From Treponema_I sp045597345 (GTDB lineage: Bacteria > Spirochaetota > Spirochaetia > Treponematales > Treponemataceae): a stretch of DNA of 15,038 nt. Numbering within the stretch: the stretch's first letter is position 1; the number at the start of each line of letters is the position of its first letter. Below the pieces are notes generated by a model. It saw nothing but the letters and a program-made list of their open reading frames with translations, was not told the DNA's origin and did no database searches. The stretch is from the NCBI GenBank assembly GCA_045597345.1, contig JAZLJW010000281.1:1-15038 (forward strand), given 5' to 3'. Positions 13,102 through 15,038 of the stretch are shown piece after piece. Both the position numbers and the translations under genes were made by a program.

Positions 13102-14028
13102 TTAGTTCGCCTCCGGCACGGCAAATTGCAGGGCGGCGGGGATACAGGTGGCGGTAAATTCATTTTTGTGGATGAGTTCGCCATCTACACAGTAGATAAA
13201 GCCTTCCGGTGCACGGACGGTAATGGATTTTCCCTGTTTCCAGTGGGTAATATCTTTCATGCGGGGAGAATCAAGATGCTCTCCTTTTTCATACAATCCC
13301 ACCATGGTAATGAACTTGAATTGCGAGATGGGGTCTACCAGACAGACATCCAGCAGACCATCATCACTTTTTGCCCGTGGTGCACACTGAAATGAGCCAC
13401 CTACATACTGTCCGTTTGCAACAGTACATAACAGTATTGTTCCACTGGGATTCAACACTTCACCGTCAACCTCAACGGAGCAGGAATTTTTCATACTGGT
13501 GAACAGCGCTTTTACAATACCTTTTGTATAATCACTTTTGCTGCCGTGACCGCGTCGTGCCCGACCAATTTCCATTTCTGCTGCAACTTTTGCTTCAAAT
13601 CCAAAATTCAATACATTAACACAGTACTTTCCATCGGCTTCAATAATATCCAAAGGCCGCTTTGGTGCATGCAGCAACTTTTCAATATCAAGGAATACGT
13701 CAGCGCCGCCAAAAGTTTTTACAAAATCGTTGCCACTGCCACAGGGATATACTGAAAAACTAATATTTGCAGTATTCTGAGCCCCACCTTTCATCATGCC
13801 GTTTACAACCTCATTAATGGTTCCATCTCCACCACAGGCAAAAAAACGGATTTCTTCTGTTTTATGATTTTCTATATATTGTTGAACTTTTGTAGTAGCA
13901 TCGCCAATCCCAGTAGTCTCAATAATTTCGCAAGAATCCCGTTCAGGCAGATTGGCAATTGCAGTTTTTATTGTGTGTACTGCTTTTCCGCTTCCTGCTA
14001 CAGGATTTACTACAAACACATATCTCAT
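13102..14028 (-). CDS. Diacylglycerol/lipid kinase family protein (DagK/YegS-like)
   Basis: This 308-residue protein of the DAGK catalytic family phosphorylates a lipid such as diacylglycerol at the membrane, recycling it into phospholipid synthesis. Motifs: NPVAGSGK (8-15), ACGGDGTINEVVNG (64-77, the nucleotide-binding GGDGT) and PCGSGNDFVKTFG (95-107). The C-terminal beta domain is also typical (DDGLLDVCLVDPIS and VDGELIH). The ATG at 14028 follows the strong Shine-Dalgarno AAGGAGAG, so I prefer it to the in-frame ATG at 14067. It is followed at once by queD. The exact lipid substrate cannot be told from sequence. The 80-bp gap to the upstream OmpA-C gene holds a two-hairpin module. Confidence 0.92.
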   Translation of the reverse strand: MRYVFVVNPVAGSGKAVHTIKTAIANLPERDSCEIIETTGIGDATTKVQQYIENHKTEEIRFFACGGDGTINEVVNGMMKGGAQNTANISFSVYPCGSGNDFVKTFGGADVFLDIEKLLHAPKRPLDIIEADGKYCVNVLNFGFEAKVAAEMEIGRARRGHGSKSDYTKGIVKALFTSMKNSCSVEVDGEVLNPSGTILLCTVANGQYVGGSFQCAPRAKSDDGLLDVCLVDPISQFKFITMVGLYEKGEHLDSPRMKDITHWKQGKSITVRAPEGFIYCVDGELIHKNEFTATCIPAALQFAVPEAN

Positions 14029-14049
14029 ACAACTCTCCTTGAAAAGGTT

Positions 14050-14104
14050 CGGATTTTGCGTCAGCAAAACCCGTTACGTCAGTCAGACATTCAGTCTGAC
14101 TGAC
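14050..14104 (-). terminator. Two-hairpin module downstream of the OmpA-C gene
   Basis: On the minus strand, hairpin A is a perfect 11-bp stem (14104-14094 with 14088-14078, 5-nt loop) starting 3 bp after the OmpA-C stop. Four bases later hairpin B pairs CGGGTTTTGC with GCAAAATCCG around the loop TGAC (14073-14050), with one G-T pair. The layout and core TTTTGC-TGRC-GCAAA match the module at 3463-3517. No strong U-run follows. Confidence 0.6.
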
Positions 14105-14107
14105 ATC

Positions 14108-15037
14108 TTATTCAATTATCGTAATTTCAACCCGACGGTTTCGTTCTCTTCCAGTTTCAGTAGTGTTGTCTGCAACGGGAACCCGCGATCCCATCCCCTG
14201 GGTAAAAATATGATATTCGTCTTTTACACCGATATTCTTCAAATAGTCGGCAACTGCGTGGGCCCGCTGTAATGAAAGCGTCTGACAGGAATCTTCACTT
14301 CCTATCCGTGCAGTATGGCCGGTTATCAGAAGATCATTTTGGGTAAATGGAGCAAGCATTTGTGCTATTGCGGTAAGTTTTTCTTTTTCTTCCGGTGCAA
14401 GCCATGCTGAATCCGGCAAGAATTGAATATTTTCAATGCTGATGGTTACCCCTTGGTCTGTTGCCACAACAGCAGTATTTTCAATACCCAGTGATTCAAT
14501 CTGTTCCTGAAGGGCTGCAACCATGGCGGTACGATCCGGCAGAGAACTTTTATCAACTTCTGTCTGTGATTCACCCCGGTATTCGATATGATCACCCCGT
14601 TTGGTTTCAAGGACAATACGGAAATTTTCCTTCCAGGTAATCACTTTGCCAATATCATTGTCAAAATAGATGGTTCGACTGGAAAAACCCATAACCGTAA
14701 CGGGATACGAACCATCTGCTCCACGGGGTACAGGATATTCAGTATACAGCGTATATTCGGCGGTAATAACATGGAGAGTCCGGTCTTCAGCTTCTTCAGT
14801 TCCCTGATACGTATAGGTAGCCGTAAAGGGAACTTTAAGCGGTTTTGTCATGGCAAAATCACGCCGCATATCGTGCACTTCATAGCCGTCAGCATACCAG
14901 TGGCTTCCAGGTATCACATCTTCTTCAGGAAATACAGGGAGATTGCGTACTGTAGGCATGAAATATGAATCATCTACTGTGTACTGTCCTATATGGTCGC
15001 GGTGAAATGAACTTTCGTATTCAGTACCCCAGGTAAA
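14108..15037 (-). CDS. OmpA-C (peptidoglycan-binding) domain protein, 5' partial
   Basis: The frame remains open to the right edge, past the ATG at 14959, so the N-terminus and any signal peptide are outside the window. About 309 residues are visible. The N-terminal two thirds are beta-rich and unrecognised (YTYQGTEEAEDRTL, ITAEYTLYTEYPVP). The C-terminal ~110 residues are an OmpA-like domain: SIENIQFLPDSAWL, LLITGHTARIGSEDSCQTLS, LQRAHAVADYLKNIGV and a final GRERNRRVEITI. Such domains sit in the periplasm and usually bind peptidoglycan. The usual Asp of the TD motif is Ala here (GHTA), so diaminopimelate contact at that site would be lost; the arginine of LSxxRA is kept. It probably links the outer membrane to the wall. 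Its upstream promoter is not visible. Confidence 0.9.
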   Translation of the reverse strand, partial: FTWGTEYESSFHRDHIGQYTVDDSYFMPTVRNLPVFPEEDVIPGSHWYADGYEVHDMRRDFAMTKPLKVPFTATYTYQGTEEAEDRTLHVITAEYTLYTEYPVPRGADGSYPVTVMGFSSRTIYFDNDIGKVITWKENFRIVLETKRGDHIEYRGESQTEVDKSSLPDRTAMVAALQEQIESLGIENTAVVATDQGVTISIENIQFLPDSAWLAPEEKEKLTAIAQMLAPFTQNDLLITGHTARIGSEDSCQTLSLQRAHAVADYLKNIGVKDEYHIFTQGMGSRVPVADNTTETGRERNRRVEITIIE

Positions 15038-15038
15038 A

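Overview
The window looks like a stretch of spirochaete chromosome, most likely from a Treponema-like bacterium of roughly 48-50% GC (my estimate, not computed). The placement rests on soft evidence. MurE has a diamino-acid pocket motif that is not the meso-DAP type. The OmpA-C protein has a GHTA variant often seen in treponemes (recalled, not searched). The mix of housekeeping genes and structured intergenic repeats also fits. I see no phage genes, transposase, rRNA, tRNA or CRISPR array.

Layout from left to right: a diguanylate cyclase cut by the left edge (+); azlC-azlD amino-acid exporter genes (-); a 163-bp inverted-repeat element; a divergent acetyltransferase/free-methionine-sulfoxide-reductase fusion (+); a hairpin and direct-repeat region; an XRE-PIN toxin-antitoxin-like pair (-); a strong terminator; the murE-apeB pair (-); divergent recQ (+), whose 3' end overlaps a small membrane-protein gene (-); hisH-hisF (+); a short repeat cluster; gltS (-); dagK-queD (-); and an OmpA-C lipoprotein or porin-like gene cut by the right edge (-).

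The genes are mostly unrelated housekeeping units: cell-wall synthesis (murE), peptide turnover (apeB), DNA repair (recQ), histidine/purine metabolism (hisHF), amino-acid transport (azlCD, gltS), queuosine synthesis (queD), lipid phosphorylation (dagK), oxidative repair of methionine (the fusion) and c-di-GMP signalling.

The most notable pattern concerns translation initiation. Five genes that begin transcription units (azlC, the fusion, the XRE gene, murE, hisH) have a -10 hexamer placed exactly 6 nt before an ATG and no Shine-Dalgarno sequence. Four of the five also have a -35-like hexamer 17 nt further upstream. Every downstream gene of an operon (azlD, PIN, apeB, hisF, queD) has a clear Shine-Dalgarno sequence. 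This predicts leaderless mRNAs for the first genes. A second theme is structured repeats at gene ends, including a two-hairpin module found at two loci and in a partial third copy.
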